Assembly: GCA_007132635.1 (NCBI GenBank)
Contig: SLOG01000149.1
Location: 1-11,440, forward strand
DNA: 11,440 bases
From: Limnochordia bacterium
Lineage (GTDB): Bacteria; Bacillota; Limnochordia; Darwinibacteriales; SLO01
Direction: 5' to 3'
Part shown: positions 1 to 7,456 of the stretch, one piece after another
How positions within the stretch are numbered: the stretch's first letter is position 1
How the letters are laid out: every line of letters begins with the position of its first letter
Notes under the pieces: model-generated
What the model was told of the DNA's origin: nothing
Database searches by the model: none
What the model saw: the letters and a program-made list of their open reading frames with translations, nothing else
Program-made: the position numbers and the translations under genes

Positions 1-1394
1 CCTTTACCTTCAGAACCGGGCCGATCAGCGACCGGATCACCAGAGTTGCTAGACGGTGCAAACATAGTGCCGCCAACCTTCACTAGCCCTCCCGGATTTC
101 GGAAGGTCGCCAAGGCCACCTGACCAAAGTCGCGTGTCAAACCGTTAGAGAAACTCCCAATGACAACTCCCGATGGATCAATGGCAATGGTATCTAGAGC
201 ACCGCTGGGATAACCATTCTGGCCCCTAACCACCGCCGAGGTACTCTCGGCAAACTGGTTCAGACCAGCAAAGTCCAACTCGATGGCTAAGTTTTCAACC
301 GTGCCAGGGAGCAGCCCCGTATCAATGGCGACTTCACCAATCACATTGGTTGGGTCGTCGGCATCAATGCGGCCGTTTTCCAAGAAATCGATCCGGCCCT
401 CGCCGACTTGTGTCATCACCCCATCGTTATCAGCGACAACTGCCTGCCACCGCCATTCATTGTCACTTAGACGCACAAACTGCGTTGTGACTTCATGGTT
501 GTACCCTTCGGAATCGTAGATACGTGCCGTCCGACTTATCGTGCCATGAGCAAACGGATCCCAATTATAGATCTCAGTCTCAGTCCCCGGATCCAGACCC
601 TTCAGAAACTGCAAAATCCCATTATTTTCCTCTGCCCGCAGGTCATCCGACATAACACCGTCCTCAACCAACTCAGCATTTATCGCAGCAACCACATCCA
701 CGGCCGTCATGCCCGGCGACACCAAAACACTGAATGCCGCTGTCTGGTTACCATTGTCATAGTCTGTCGTCAAATTAAGCGTAGTGCTTTCCCGAAGCCC
801 ATCAAGATAGGCGTTAAGGTCTGCCTCTCCCTCCGGAACAATAGGACGCCGTGCATCTAGATTCCCACCAATCTCGACTTTTGATGTGGCTTGGGGATTC
901 ATCCGACTCTCCAACGGGACCCGCAGAGAGTCCAACTCCGAACTATCCATTGAGATGGTGCCAGTTTCATCAGCCCCATACCCCTGTACCCGCATGCCAT
1001 TCACGGTAGACACCAGATATCCCTCACTGTCAAAGTCAAACTGCCCCGCACGGGTATAGAAACTCTGCGCGCCGTCATTGACGATGAAAAAGCCATTGCC
1101 TTCGATGGCCAGGTCCGTTGTTTTGGCAGTTGACTCCGTGGCTCCCTGCGTATGCAGTACATCGATCGAACCAACTCGAGTTCCTAAACCAATCTGCTGT
1201 GGGTTTCGCCCGCCGATCTGCCCATCCACTGGGGCTGCAGCATTCTGCAGGGTCTGGCTCAATGCCTCTTGGAATGTTACTCGTGACCCTTTAAAACCAG
1301 CCGTATTGACGTTAGCGATATTGTTGCCGATCACATCCATGCGCACCTGATGCTGCTTCATGCCTGATACACCAGAAAACATCGATCGCATCAT
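1..1394 (-). CDS. flgE: Flagellar hook protein FlgE (3' end cut by the window edge)
   Basis: Major hook subunit, exported by the flagellar type III system and polymerised under the FlgD cap into the universal joint between rod and filament. I translated the minus strand from the ATG at 1394 and found 464 codons without a stop. The N-terminal rod/hook signature is present at residues 22-35 (IGNNIANVNTAGFK), then LAIEGNGFFIV near 96-105 and FYTRAGQFDFDSEGYL near 112-127, as in the FlgE/FlgF/FlgG family. Near the left edge, residues 425-452 (QVALATFRNPGGL, then APSSNSG) match the start of the conserved C-terminal block, so perhaps 80 residues are missing and the full protein is about 540 residues. 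The variable middle section (about 150-420) should form the surface-exposed D2-type domains. The start is preceded by GGGAGGT 10 bases upstream. A second ATG follows immediately at 1391. The gap to the upstream gene is 82 bases. Confidence 0.95.
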   Translation of the reverse strand, partial: MMRSMFSGVSGMKQHQVRMDVIGNNIANVNTAGFKGSRVTFQEALSQTLQNAAAPVDGQIGGRNPQQIGLGTRVGSIDVLHTQGATESTAKTTDLAIEGNGFFIVNDGAQSFYTRAGQFDFDSEGYLVSTVNGMRVQGYGADETGTISMDSSELDSLRVPLESRMNPQATSKVEIGGNLDARRPIVPEGEADLNAYLDGLRESTTLNLTTDYDNGNQTAAFSVLVSPGMTAVDVVAAINAELVEDGVMSDDLRAEENNGILQFLKGLDPGTETEIYNWDPFAHGTISRTARIYDSEGYNHEVTTQFVRLSDNEWRWQAVVADNDGVMTQVGEGRIDFLENGRIDADDPTNVIGEVAIDTGLLPGTVENLAIELDFAGLNQFAESTSAVVRGQNGYPSGALDTIAIDPSGVVIGSFSNGLTRDFGQVALATFRNPGGLVKVGGTMFAPSSNSGDPVADRPGSEGK

Positions 1395-1476
1395 AGATCA
1401 TCCGACCTCCCTGCTGCCTCACATCCGTCTGTCTGTAAGGCGGGGCTTCCTTTTAGGTCCAGCCCTGTTTTTGAAT

Positions 1477-1884
1477 TTAGGTTATGACTGCACTGTCAAT
1501 GTTCGTAATCACATTGTCTCGCAGACGTTCGCTCTCGATAGCTGTAATCACGGTCCTGTTCTTAACACTCACGACAAATGCTAAATCGTTAAGAACAACA
1601 AGCGATTCTCGACCACCTTTTTTCTCTACTTGCGCCACAGCCTGCTCCAGCTGAGCCAACTGACTCTCGCTCAGGCTAATCCCTCTTTGGTCCAGCCTTT
1701 TCGCTGCGTGAGCCGAAAACGTGATCCCCGTTCGCTGCAGCTTACTGTCCAGAACATCCTTAAACGAAGATGCCGTGCTGCTAGTACCCTTGGGATCAGG
1801 CGTCTTTGGCGTCTTTGGCGTCTTTGGAGGTTGAATCGGCAGACCGCGGGGAAACTGTAGATTTTTCCCGCTCACCTCGCTCAA
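1477..1884 (-). CDS. Flagellar operon protein, TIGR02530 family
   Basis: Small flagellar-operon protein of 135 residues found between flgD and flgE in many Bacillota. Its molecular role is not established. The N-terminal third is Pro/Thr/Lys-rich and probably disordered, with PPKTPKTPKTP at about residues 19-29. The conserved part begins near residue 40 (SFKDVLDSKL) and continues through FSAHAAKRLDQRGISLSESQ, KKGGRESLVVLNDLAFVVSVKNRTVITAI and a short C-terminal tail, which is the pattern I associate with this family. The likely start is TTG at 1884, whose TTGA overlaps the FlgD stop (TGA at 1883-1881) by 4 bases. A GAGGGGAG stretch lies just upstream, which fits termination-reinitiation coupling to flgD. 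An in-frame GTG at 1875 is a possible later start but has a poorer ribosome binding site. Family assignment is by pattern recognition and position, and no function is inferred beyond flagellar assembly. Confidence 0.8.
   Translation of the reverse strand: MSEVSGKNLQFPRGLPIQPPKTPKTPKTPDPKGTSSTASSFKDVLDSKLQRTGITFSAHAAKRLDQRGISLSESQLAQLEQAVAQVEKKGGRESLVVLNDLAFVVSVKNRTVITAIESERLRDNVITNIDSAVIT
1801..1827 (-). repeat. Three tandem 9-bp units in the TIGR02530 gene
   Basis: Three exact copies of a 9-bp unit (CGTCTTTGG on the plus strand) stand head to tail. On the coding strand they encode the Lys-Thr-Pro repeat in the disordered N-terminal linker. The repeat is in frame, so slippage would add or remove three residues without a frameshift. 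Confidence 0.85.
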
Positions 1885-2318
1885 CTCCCCTCGCGTATAG
1901 CTACGACTTCACCAAAATCAAACAGTTTACCATCCACTACTAGATGCGGCCATCCTTCAGAAAACTGAACAGCGGAAACCTGACCAAAGAGGCTTTCGCC
2001 AGCCTTCGTAAACAGTTCAACTTCACGTCCAAGCATGCTAGTTGCCTGTCCTAAAGCGGTGAGTTTCTGCTGAGCCGTGTTAGCCTTCTCCATCGTCGTA
2101 TTCAAATTCTGCATCTGTTCGAGACTGCTGAACTGAGCAAGCTGTGCAATAAACTCCTGGTCCTCAATGGGATTGAGAGGATCTTGGTAACGCAGCTGAG
2201 TCGTGAGCAGTTTAAGAAAGTCATCTTTACCCAACGTCTCGTTCGCTTTTTCATTAGCCGGGTTGTTAGAAGCCATACCAGCCGTTTGCGGTGCCGCACT
2301 TACAGCATTAAAGTACAC
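1881..2318 (-). CDS. flgD: Flagellar hook assembly (cap) protein FlgD, short form
   Basis: Hook scaffolding protein that caps the growing hook and directs insertion of FlgE subunits. The 145-residue protein has the diagnostic FlgD N-terminal domain: LGKDDFLKLLTTQLRYQDPL at about residues 29-48, followed by PIEDQEFIAQLAQFSSLEQM at about 49-68. It then has a helical stretch and a short C-terminal tail. It is much shorter than proteobacterial FlgD (over 200 residues) because the C-terminal tudor/FnIII-like domains are missing, which is the usual state in Bacillus-type operons. The start is GTG at 2318, preceded by GGGAGGTGA at a spacing of 7. It lies 18 bases downstream of the fliK stop and overlaps the next gene by 4 bases. 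FliK and FlgD are functionally linked in the control of hook length. Confidence 0.95.
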   Translation of the reverse strand: MYFNAVSAAPQTAGMASNNPANEKANETLGKDDFLKLLTTQLRYQDPLNPIEDQEFIAQLAQFSSLEQMQNLNTTMEKANTAQQKLTALGQATSMLGREVELFTKAGESLFGQVSAVQFSEGWPHLVVDGKLFDFGEVVAIREGS

Positions 2319-2336
2319 CCTATCACCTCCCTGCTT

Positions 2337-4346
2337 TTAAGCCTGCATATCCACCGTTGATAGTCCTAGCTGACGATACACTCCGATAGCTGCAGATCTC
2401 GGGACCTTCTCTGCGGATGGTGTATCGCTCCCATCAGCCGTCTCCCCCGGTCCGTAACTGCGCCGGTGGTCCGCATCCTGCTGAGGCTGCTGATGCTCCG
2501 AAGTCTGCACATCCACAGAGAACTCGCCTACATCGAGACCCATCTCCTCGAGACTCATCCGGAGCTGCACCAACTGAGAGTTGATGATCTCTTTGACCTG
2601 GAGGCTCTCCGCAGCAAACTGTGCACTGATGATGCCTTGCTCAACCGACACTCTGACAGACACTTCGCCCAATGAATCTGGTTTGAGTTGGATGATCACC
2701 TCTCCACCAGTCTTGGTCAGCTCGACATCCATTCCTCGCACAAGCTGATCCATGACAGAGTCTGCGACAGGAGGAGGGCTTGTCGGTACGCCCGAGATAA
2801 TCGCCGCTGATTCAGCCTGCGAACTCACAGGAAAGTTCAACTCTGGCACGGCCGAAACATTCTGCTGTAGATTATTTTGCGGCTCTGCAACCCGTAGAAG
2901 CTTGCCTTGCCGCTCGCCTTGCCCTGGTGAGTGACGGAACGACGCCGGCACTTCTGAAACCGTCTGTTGCAGATTGCTGTACGGCTCTGCAACCTGTAGA
3001 AGCTCTCCTTGCCGCTCACCTTGCCCCGGTGAGTGACGGAACGACGCCGGCACTTCTGAAACCGTCTGTTGCAGATTGCTGTACGGCTTTGCAGCCTGTG
3101 GAAGCTTTCCTTGCTGCTCTTCTCCATGCAATGACGAGTGACGGAGCAACTGCGGCATATTGTGCATTGTCGAATCACCGGTCCTGGCGGTATGCGACCC
3201 AAAGCTTGCCGCAGGACCCTTAGGATGGAACTGCTCGCCTGGCCTTCTCGAGGCTGGGTACTGTTGAGACAAGGAGTCTTCCAGCTTCACATAGCCTTCT
3301 AATAACCCCGGAGTTTGCAGAGCCGCTTTCGTCATAGTCCCCTCGATGCTTCTAGAGAACAATGTGTCGGATTCCGAGAACTGCCTCCCAATTGGCTGGT
3401 CACTAAGTGCCTGCTGGAGTGCATCGTATGGGGAAGTCTTGCCTTTTGCCGCAGCTGGAGACAGCTGCTCGAGCAGGCTATTTGCAGCATTGGGCACAGG
3501 AGGCTTAGCAGAACCCCTCCACTTCAGGTCTTCATTCAACAGTTCTGTCAAATCCAGTCGTGTCACTAGAGCCGTTTCTTGCTGGTCATAAACGGCAGAT
3601 TGCGATTTCGTCAGCAATCCCAACCCAGCATGAGATGCCTTGTTCGGAACCCTATCAACGAAGAGAGAGCTTTCCTGCCCCTGCAGTTTGACTTGACTCT
3701 CTCGAATCACTAATGGCTCCGCTCGTGTATACTCGCTGGATTCAAGGTGAGTTTCGACAGACTCTCTAAATGCAGGCTCCGAAAAAAACAAACGTCCAAT
3801 CATCGCATTCTGTCGGTTTTCAGGTGCGTGTAAAGACCGCTGTTTTTCAGCGATCACATGATTTTGCGGCTCATCTTGACCAACATGATCAACGGCGCCA
3901 TCTGTGAGACGAGCCATATCCTTCAAAGAGGCGTTCTGTGTGACACTTTGCGACTGAACGTCATCGAGTCGAGGTGCCGGTAGGGAGGAGGGACACACTT
4001 CATCTGACTCTGATTCTTCATCAAAGGGCGAAACCAGCTCTTCCGCCCTTTCTTCGGCCTCGGCGGACGGCCCGGCAAAAACCAACTTGCCTTTAACCAG
4101 GTCTGATTTGGTGGCCAAAGGGATACGGCTAACCAATGGCGCCGATAGAGTCTCGTCGTCCAAAGGGCCAGTCAAAGAAGCATCTGCAAATACTCCCTTG
4201 CCTTGGGATTCCCCCAGTAGTTTGCTCAAAGCCGTAGCAAACAGCCCACCAGGAGCTCCCCGGTCAGCATGGTCGGCATGGTAATCCTGCGTCGTAGCTG
4301 CACCAAGATTTGCTTTCAACACAAAATCTAAAAAACCCATTTCCAC
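2337..4346 (-). CDS. fliK: Flagellar hook-length control protein FliK
   Basis: Secreted molecular ruler that measures the hook and switches the export gate (FlhB) from hook to filament substrates. The C-terminal Flg_hook domain lies at about residues 532-612, with the hallmark EVIIQLKPDSLGEVSVRVSV followed by a helix (EIINSQLVQLRMSLEEMGLDVGEF). The preceding 530 residues are low in conservation, polar and rich in Ser/Gln/Pro, as expected for the ruler region, and contain three copies of a 34-35 residue repeat at about residues 402-503. At 669 residues it is longer than enteric FliK (about 400). The longest ORF starts at ATG 4364, but that ATG is followed at once by AGGAGGTGA (4359-4351), which must be the ribosome binding site. 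I therefore choose GTG at 4346 (spacing about 7 from GGAGG). ATG at 4340 is the alternative. The spacing is 30 bases from the ylxF-like gene and 18 bases to flgD. Confidence 0.93.
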   Translation of the reverse strand: MEMGFLDFVLKANLGAATTQDYHADHADRGAPGGLFATALSKLLGESQGKGVFADASLTGPLDDETLSAPLVSRIPLATKSDLVKGKLVFAGPSAEAEERAEELVSPFDEESESDEVCPSSLPAPRLDDVQSQSVTQNASLKDMARLTDGAVDHVGQDEPQNHVIAEKQRSLHAPENRQNAMIGRLFFSEPAFRESVETHLESSEYTRAEPLVIRESQVKLQGQESSLFVDRVPNKASHAGLGLLTKSQSAVYDQQETALVTRLDLTELLNEDLKWRGSAKPPVPNAANSLLEQLSPAAAKGKTSPYDALQQALSDQPIGRQFSESDTLFSRSIEGTMTKAALQTPGLLEGYVKLEDSLSQQYPASRRPGEQFHPKGPAASFGSHTARTGDSTMHNMPQLLRHSSLHGEEQQGKLPQAAKPYSNLQQTVSEVPASFRHSPGQGERQGELLQVAEPYSNLQQTVSEVPASFRHSPGQGERQGKLLRVAEPQNNLQQNVSAVPELNFPVSSQAESAAIISGVPTSPPPVADSVMDQLVRGMDVELTKTGGEVIIQLKPDSLGEVSVRVSVEQGIISAQFAAESLQVKEIINSQLVQLRMSLEEMGLDVGEFSVDVQTSEHQQPQQDADHRRSYGPGETADGSDTPSAEKVPRSAAIGVYRQLGLSTVDMQA
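2838..3143 (-). repeat. Three tandem ~102-bp repeats in the fliK ruler region
   Basis: Three consecutive units each begin with Arg-His-Ser and run to the next (V)P-A-S-F or P-E-L. The first (coding order, from 3143) is 35 codons and more diverged, the second (from 3038) is 34 codons, and the third (from 2936) is about 33 codons. The 61 bases at 2926-2986 and at 3028-3088 are identical, 102 bases apart. The unit encodes RHSPGQGERQG, then LLQVAEPYSNLQQTVSEV. The high nucleotide identity indicates recent duplication or ongoing gene conversion. All units keep the reading frame. Confidence 0.95.
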
Positions 4347-4350
4347 GTAT

Positions 4351-4359
4351 TCACCTCCT
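4351..4359 (-). promoter_or_regulatory. Ribosome binding site that fixes the fliK start
   Basis: On the coding strand the sequence is AGGAGGTGA, a near-perfect anti-16S match. It lies inside the longest open frame of fliK, 3 bases after an upstream ATG at 4364. It sits at good spacing from GTG 4346, which makes the upstream ATG implausible as the start. Confidence 0.8.
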
Positions 4360-4376
4360 CTCATGAATAACAGCTG

Positions 4377-4895
4377 CTACTGCAGCTGTCGGCTCAATGA
4401 GGCCGCCAGCTCGGGAGGCATGGAAGCGAGGATAATAGAAGCGTCCTGCGGTGCCATGCTGAGCAGAATCTCTGCCACCATGGCTTCCTCCATGAGCTTA
4501 AGGATCTCTACGGCCTCCTGCGGAGCCATCTCCGTGTAGAGCTCCGCAAGACGCTGTACATTCCGGTTGGCGGCCAAGCGGGCTTCTAGACGTTCTTCCC
4601 TGCTATTTAACGCACTCTCCCGCTGCTCCAAAGCAGTTCGGGCTTGCTGAATTGCCGCGCGGGCTTCCTCAACGTCAGACCAAGCCTCTACTAACTTCTG
4701 GTCTTCCTGACGACGCCATTTTTCCACATCCAGACCGATGTCGTAGGCATTGACGTACGGTTCTGCCCAGTCCGTTTCACGAATAGCCTGCAGCAAGTAT
4801 GTCTGAGGCTCAATGACGCCAGTAATCGAAAACACTATGAGGGCAGTAAACAACGCAAAAAAGAGTGCTAAGACCGCCAACAGCCACTTGAACAC
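4377..4895 (-). CDS. ylxF: YlxF/MotE-like flagellar protein with membrane anchor and MgtE-N-like C terminus
   Basis: Homologue by position and architecture of YlxF, which lies between fliJ and fliK in B. subtilis, and of the MotE family. MotE in alphaproteobacteria is a periplasmic chaperone for the stator-associated MotC. The role of the Gram-positive proteins is not well established. The 172-residue protein has an uncleaved N-terminal membrane helix (about residues 4-26, very hydrophobic after MFKW). A charged coiled coil follows (about 60-118, rich in Glu/Arg/Ala/Gln). A short helical C terminus has repeated motifs MAPQEAVEIL (123-132), MAPQDASIIL (147-156) and MPPELAASL (159-167), typical of the MgtE N-terminal superhelical fold. 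The start is GTG 4895 with GAAGGAGG 7 bases upstream. An ATG at 4897 is out of frame and hits a stop within ten codons. The gap to fliJ is 13 bases. The gene symbol is by synteny and is the less certain part. Confidence 0.8.
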   Translation of the reverse strand: MFKWLLAVLALFFALFTALIVFSITGVIEPQTYLLQAIRETDWAEPYVNAYDIGLDVEKWRRQEDQKLVEAWSDVEEARAAIQQARTALEQRESALNSREERLEARLAANRNVQRLAELYTEMAPQEAVEILKLMEEAMVAEILLSMAPQDASIILASMPPELAASLSRQLQ

Positions 4896-4908
4896 ATAGC
4901 AACCTCCT

Positions 4909-5346
4909 TCAATCTCCGCCCAACACTCGGATTTTTAGATCATCGAGACGGTTTTGCTCTCGTCGGCTCTGCTCGGCAACGAAGGCTTCTTGTTTCTTCT
5001 CCCGCAGTTTATCCAAAATCTCTCGCTCCTGCCTTGCTCGAAGCCATTGATGTTTCCGCTTTTCTTCTAGCTGTTCCGCATTCCGCAGCCGCTGCTTCTG
5101 GACCTCAATCTTACTTTCAAGACCATCTAAATAGGCGTACATCGCCGCTCGAAGACTGACATCCGTCTGGCTATAACCATGCTCCTGCACCGAGCGTTTC
5201 GTATCGCGCAGAGACTTAAGGGTCTGAGCCTCATGCAATCGGCATCGCTCTGCTTCAGCCCACGCTTGCTCTGTTCTACGTTCCACAAGCCGTCTCACAC
5301 TGTGAACTCTATCCAGACGAAATCGAAATCGCGCCAATCTCCTCAC
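4909..5346 (-). CDS. fliJ: Flagellar export protein FliJ
   Basis: Soluble component of the flagellar type III export ATPase complex. FliJ is a two-helix coiled coil that inserts into the FliI hexamer ring, contacts FlhA and helps recycle export chaperones. The predicted 145-residue product starts with FRFRLDRVHSVRRLVERR, the characteristic FliJ N-terminal pattern, and the remainder is almost wholly charged alpha-helical coiled coil (Arg/Glu/Gln/Lys). Length matches the family (about 145-150). Sequence similarity in this family is weak, so the position directly after fliI carries much of the weight. The start is uncertain: GTG 5346 immediately follows the fliI TAG stop with no spacer but has only a weak GGGG upstream, while TTG at 5337 (142 residues) has AGGTGAGGAG directly before it. 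Either start implies translational coupling to fliI. Confidence 0.88.
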   Translation of the reverse strand: MRRLARFRFRLDRVHSVRRLVERRTEQAWAEAERCRLHEAQTLKSLRDTKRSVQEHGYSQTDVSLRAAMYAYLDGLESKIEVQKQRLRNAEQLEEKRKHQWLRARQEREILDKLREKKQEAFVAEQSRREQNRLDDLKIRVLGGD

Positions 5347-6663
5347 CTACCCCGTAGTCAACGTTTCCATCAGCTGATTTATGGTAGCTTTCAAAACAGG
5401 GCTTTCGTCTACGGACTGAGTCAGAAAAGTCTCAATTGAATCAATCAAACCTACAGATCTATCGATTCGCGGATTACTTCCCTCTACGTAGGCACCTATG
5501 TTTATGAGATCCTCTGCGTCTCTGTAAACCGCAAGCAGCGACCGAAGTTGACCCGCTGCCCGTTGATGATCAGCAGATGTTACCTCGGGCATCACGCGGC
5601 TGACACTCTGCAGTATATCAATCGCTGGGTAGTGCTGCCTCTCAGCTAGTTGGCGAGACAAGACGATATGTCCGTCCAAAATGCCTCGAACAGCATCAGC
5701 GATCGGCTCATTCATGTCATCCCCGTCGACTAGTACCGTATAGAACGCTGTTATTGTGCCTCGGTCACCAGGACCTGTCCTCTCAAGAAGTTTCGGCAGT
5801 AAGGCAAACACCGACGGTGTATATCCACGCGTCGCCGGCGGTTCACCAATGGCCAACCCTATCTCGCGCTGCGCCGCTGCAAATCGAGTCACCGAGTCCA
5901 TCATAAAAAGAACATCCTGGCCGCAATCCCGGAAAAACTCCGCCACAGCTGTGGCAACCATTGCAGCCCGCAGCCGTACTAATGCAGGCTCATCGGATGT
6001 AGCAGCAATCACGACAGATCGAGCTAATCCCTCTTCGCCCAGATCACGCTCAAGAAAATCACGCACTTCTCGACCGCGTTCACCCACCAAGGCAATGACG
6101 TTGATGTCCGCTTCCGTGTTTCTCGCCATCATCCCCAGAAGAGTACTTTTTCCTACACCCGAACCGGCAAACACCCCTAACCGCTGGCCTCTCCCGCAAG
6201 TCAGAATACCATCAATGGCTTTAACACCGACAGACAGGGGTTCATCTATCCGCTTCCTGGATAAAGGGGCCACAACCTGTCCGACAACAGAACGCAGCGG
6301 TCCACTGCCAACGGGTCCTCGTCCATCGATAGGCCTCCCCAACCCATCCAACACACGTCCAAGCAGACTCTGGGACATCCTTATTCGAAGAGGCTTGCCC
6401 AAAGAGGTCACGAGACTGCCGGGTCCAATGCCTGTCAAATCCGCTAGAGGCATGAGCAGCAGTCGCTGCTCTCGAAAACCCACAACTTCGGCGTGGATGG
6501 GTCGGCCCTGGCGAGGCGTTACATAGCACAGGTCTCCTACGTTGGCTGCCGGTCCTTTGGATTCAATAGTCAGACCGATAATTTGCGTCACTTTCCCGGT
6601 CTGCTCTAAGTCATTCGTGGAAGCCACCACATCGGTGTAATGCTCAAGCCGCTCCTTAGCCAT
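5347..6663 (-). CDS. fliI: Flagellum-specific export ATPase FliI
   Basis: ATPase of the flagellar type III export apparatus, related to the F1 beta subunit. It hydrolyses ATP as a hexamer at the cytoplasmic side of the basal body to help unfold and deliver rod, hook and filament proteins. The 438-residue protein has the N-terminal beta barrel (about 20-90), then RVLDGLGRPIDGRG (103-116). The Walker A loop AGSGVGKST lies at 166-174, the catalytic glutamate is in GERGREV (E195), and Walker B VLFMMDSVTR has D256. The signature FAAAQREIGLAIGEPPATRGY follows at 261-281. All catalytic residues are intact and the length is normal. The start ATG 6663 overlaps the end of fliH by 8 bases, and no strong ribosome binding site is seen, so coupled translation is likely. 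FliH upstream and FliJ downstream encode its regulator and central stalk. Confidence 0.98.
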   Translation of the reverse strand: MAKERLEHYTDVVASTNDLEQTGKVTQIIGLTIESKGPAANVGDLCYVTPRQGRPIHAEVVGFREQRLLLMPLADLTGIGPGSLVTSLGKPLRIRMSQSLLGRVLDGLGRPIDGRGPVGSGPLRSVVGQVVAPLSRKRIDEPLSVGVKAIDGILTCGRGQRLGVFAGSGVGKSTLLGMMARNTEADINVIALVGERGREVRDFLERDLGEEGLARSVVIAATSDEPALVRLRAAMVATAVAEFFRDCGQDVLFMMDSVTRFAAAQREIGLAIGEPPATRGYTPSVFALLPKLLERTGPGDRGTITAFYTVLVDGDDMNEPIADAVRGILDGHIVLSRQLAERQHYPAIDILQSVSRVMPEVTSADHQRAAGQLRSLLAVYRDAEDLINIGAYVEGSNPRIDRSVGLIDSIETFLTQSVDESPVLKATINQLMETLTTG

Positions 6664-7456
6664 TGTACATCACGTCCAACAAAGCGGCAGCGAGTTTCCC
6701 GAGACGATGCTCTAAACTACCATCAATCGCCCCATACTCCGTTTCAATAAAGAAACTACCTACACTCATGGACTCATCACAGTTCCAGTGAAGATCACTC
6801 TTGATGTGCGAGAATGCTCTCATCCCCTGGGAGACACATTCATAATCTGGAGGTGACACATGAATCGTTATGTCTTCCGCGTTCGCCATTCGATTTAATG
6901 CTTCACCTATCAATGGCTGCAGCCAAGTCATATCGCTGTCAACTTCACGCCTCATTATCTTCTCGGCAAGAATCACTGCAAGCTTTAGGAAATCTTCTTC
7001 CAAAAGTGCCAGCGAGCGGCCACGCTGCGCGGCAGCTTCTTCGACTGAATTCTGCAGCAAAGAGAGCAAAGAAGCAGCCTGCTCCGCTACTTCATCGCGC
7101 GCTGCTTCTGTTCCGGCGGTTAGGCCTTCCGTGTAGCCGGCTTGATATCCCTCTTCCTTCGCCTGTAGCCTCGCAACCTCAAGCTTCTCCGACGATTCTC
7201 TCTCAGCCTTTTCTACTACCGCTGCAGCCTCTGCCTCTGCATCTTCTAAAAGAGCAGCAGCACGAGCTTGGGCTTCCTCCAAAAGGGCTGTTGATTCCAA
7301 AATCGTTCCACCGTTAGAAGGCGCCTGGTATTCACCGTTTTTCTCTTCACCATTGTCCAGAGTCCTCCGCGAGGGCTCATCTGCTACTGAACGAAAGATA
7401 TCTTCGCTCGCCCCGATCAACACTTTTAGCTGAGCTGCTTTGATAACCTTAGACAA
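6656..7456 (-). CDS. fliH: Flagellar assembly protein FliH
   Basis: Regulator of the FliI ATPase and peripheral stalk-like component of the export apparatus. It also docks the complex to the C-ring. The 266-residue product has a variable N terminus (1-55), a long Ala/Glu-rich helix (about 56-102) and a GxxxG ladder with glycines at 103, 107, 111 and 115 (GYQAGYTEGLTAG), which is a known hallmark of FliH. The C-terminal FliI-binding domain includes LAEKIMRREV (163-172) and VGSFFIETEYGAIDGSLEHR (232-251). The start is TTG 7456, inside the end of fliG (8-base overlap), with GGAGAGG about 9 bases upstream. An ATG a few bases upstream (in GGATGAG) runs straight into TAG and cannot be the start. 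The low-efficiency start codon and overlap suggest that FliH output depends on fliG translation. Confidence 0.93.
   Translation of the reverse strand: MSKVIKAAQLKVLIGASEDIFRSVADEPSRRTLDNGEEKNGEYQAPSNGGTILESTALLEEAQARAAALLEDAEAEAAAVVEKAERESSEKLEVARLQAKEEGYQAGYTEGLTAGTEAARDEVAEQAASLLSLLQNSVEEAAAQRGRSLALLEEDFLKLAVILAEKIMRREVDSDMTWLQPLIGEALNRMANAEDITIHVSPPDYECVSQGMRAFSHIKSDLHWNCDESMSVGSFFIETEYGAIDGSLEHRLGKLAAALLDVMYNG

Noticed and set aside
495..860. Plus-strand ORFs across the left 1.4 kb
   Set aside because: The minus strand of this whole stretch translates without a stop into FlgE with conserved N- and C-terminal blocks, so the plus-strand frames are shadows.
1443..1472. Hairpin plus T-run as a terminator of the operon before flgE
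   Set aside because: The T-run follows the hairpin only on the plus strand. In the direction of the operon no T-tract follows, so it would not terminate transcription into flgE.
2838..3143. CRISPR-like array
   Set aside because: The repeats are contiguous, in frame and protein-coding, with no unique spacers of constant length.
2837..3202. Minus-strand second-frame ORF with repeats inside fliK
   Set aside because: It is a frame-shifted reading of the same fliK repeats. The fliK frame is continuous, has the Flg_hook domain and explains the region.
2927..3223. Plus-strand open frame with a repeated protein segment
   Set aside because: The repetition is simply the fliK tandem repeat read on the opposite strand. 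There is no ribosome binding site and no independent coding evidence.
5756..6526. 256-codon open frame on the plus strand inside fliI
   Set aside because: It is an antisense shadow of fliI, which has all its catalytic motifs on the other strand. The predicted peptide is Arg/Ser/Pro-rich low-quality sequence with no recognisable domain.
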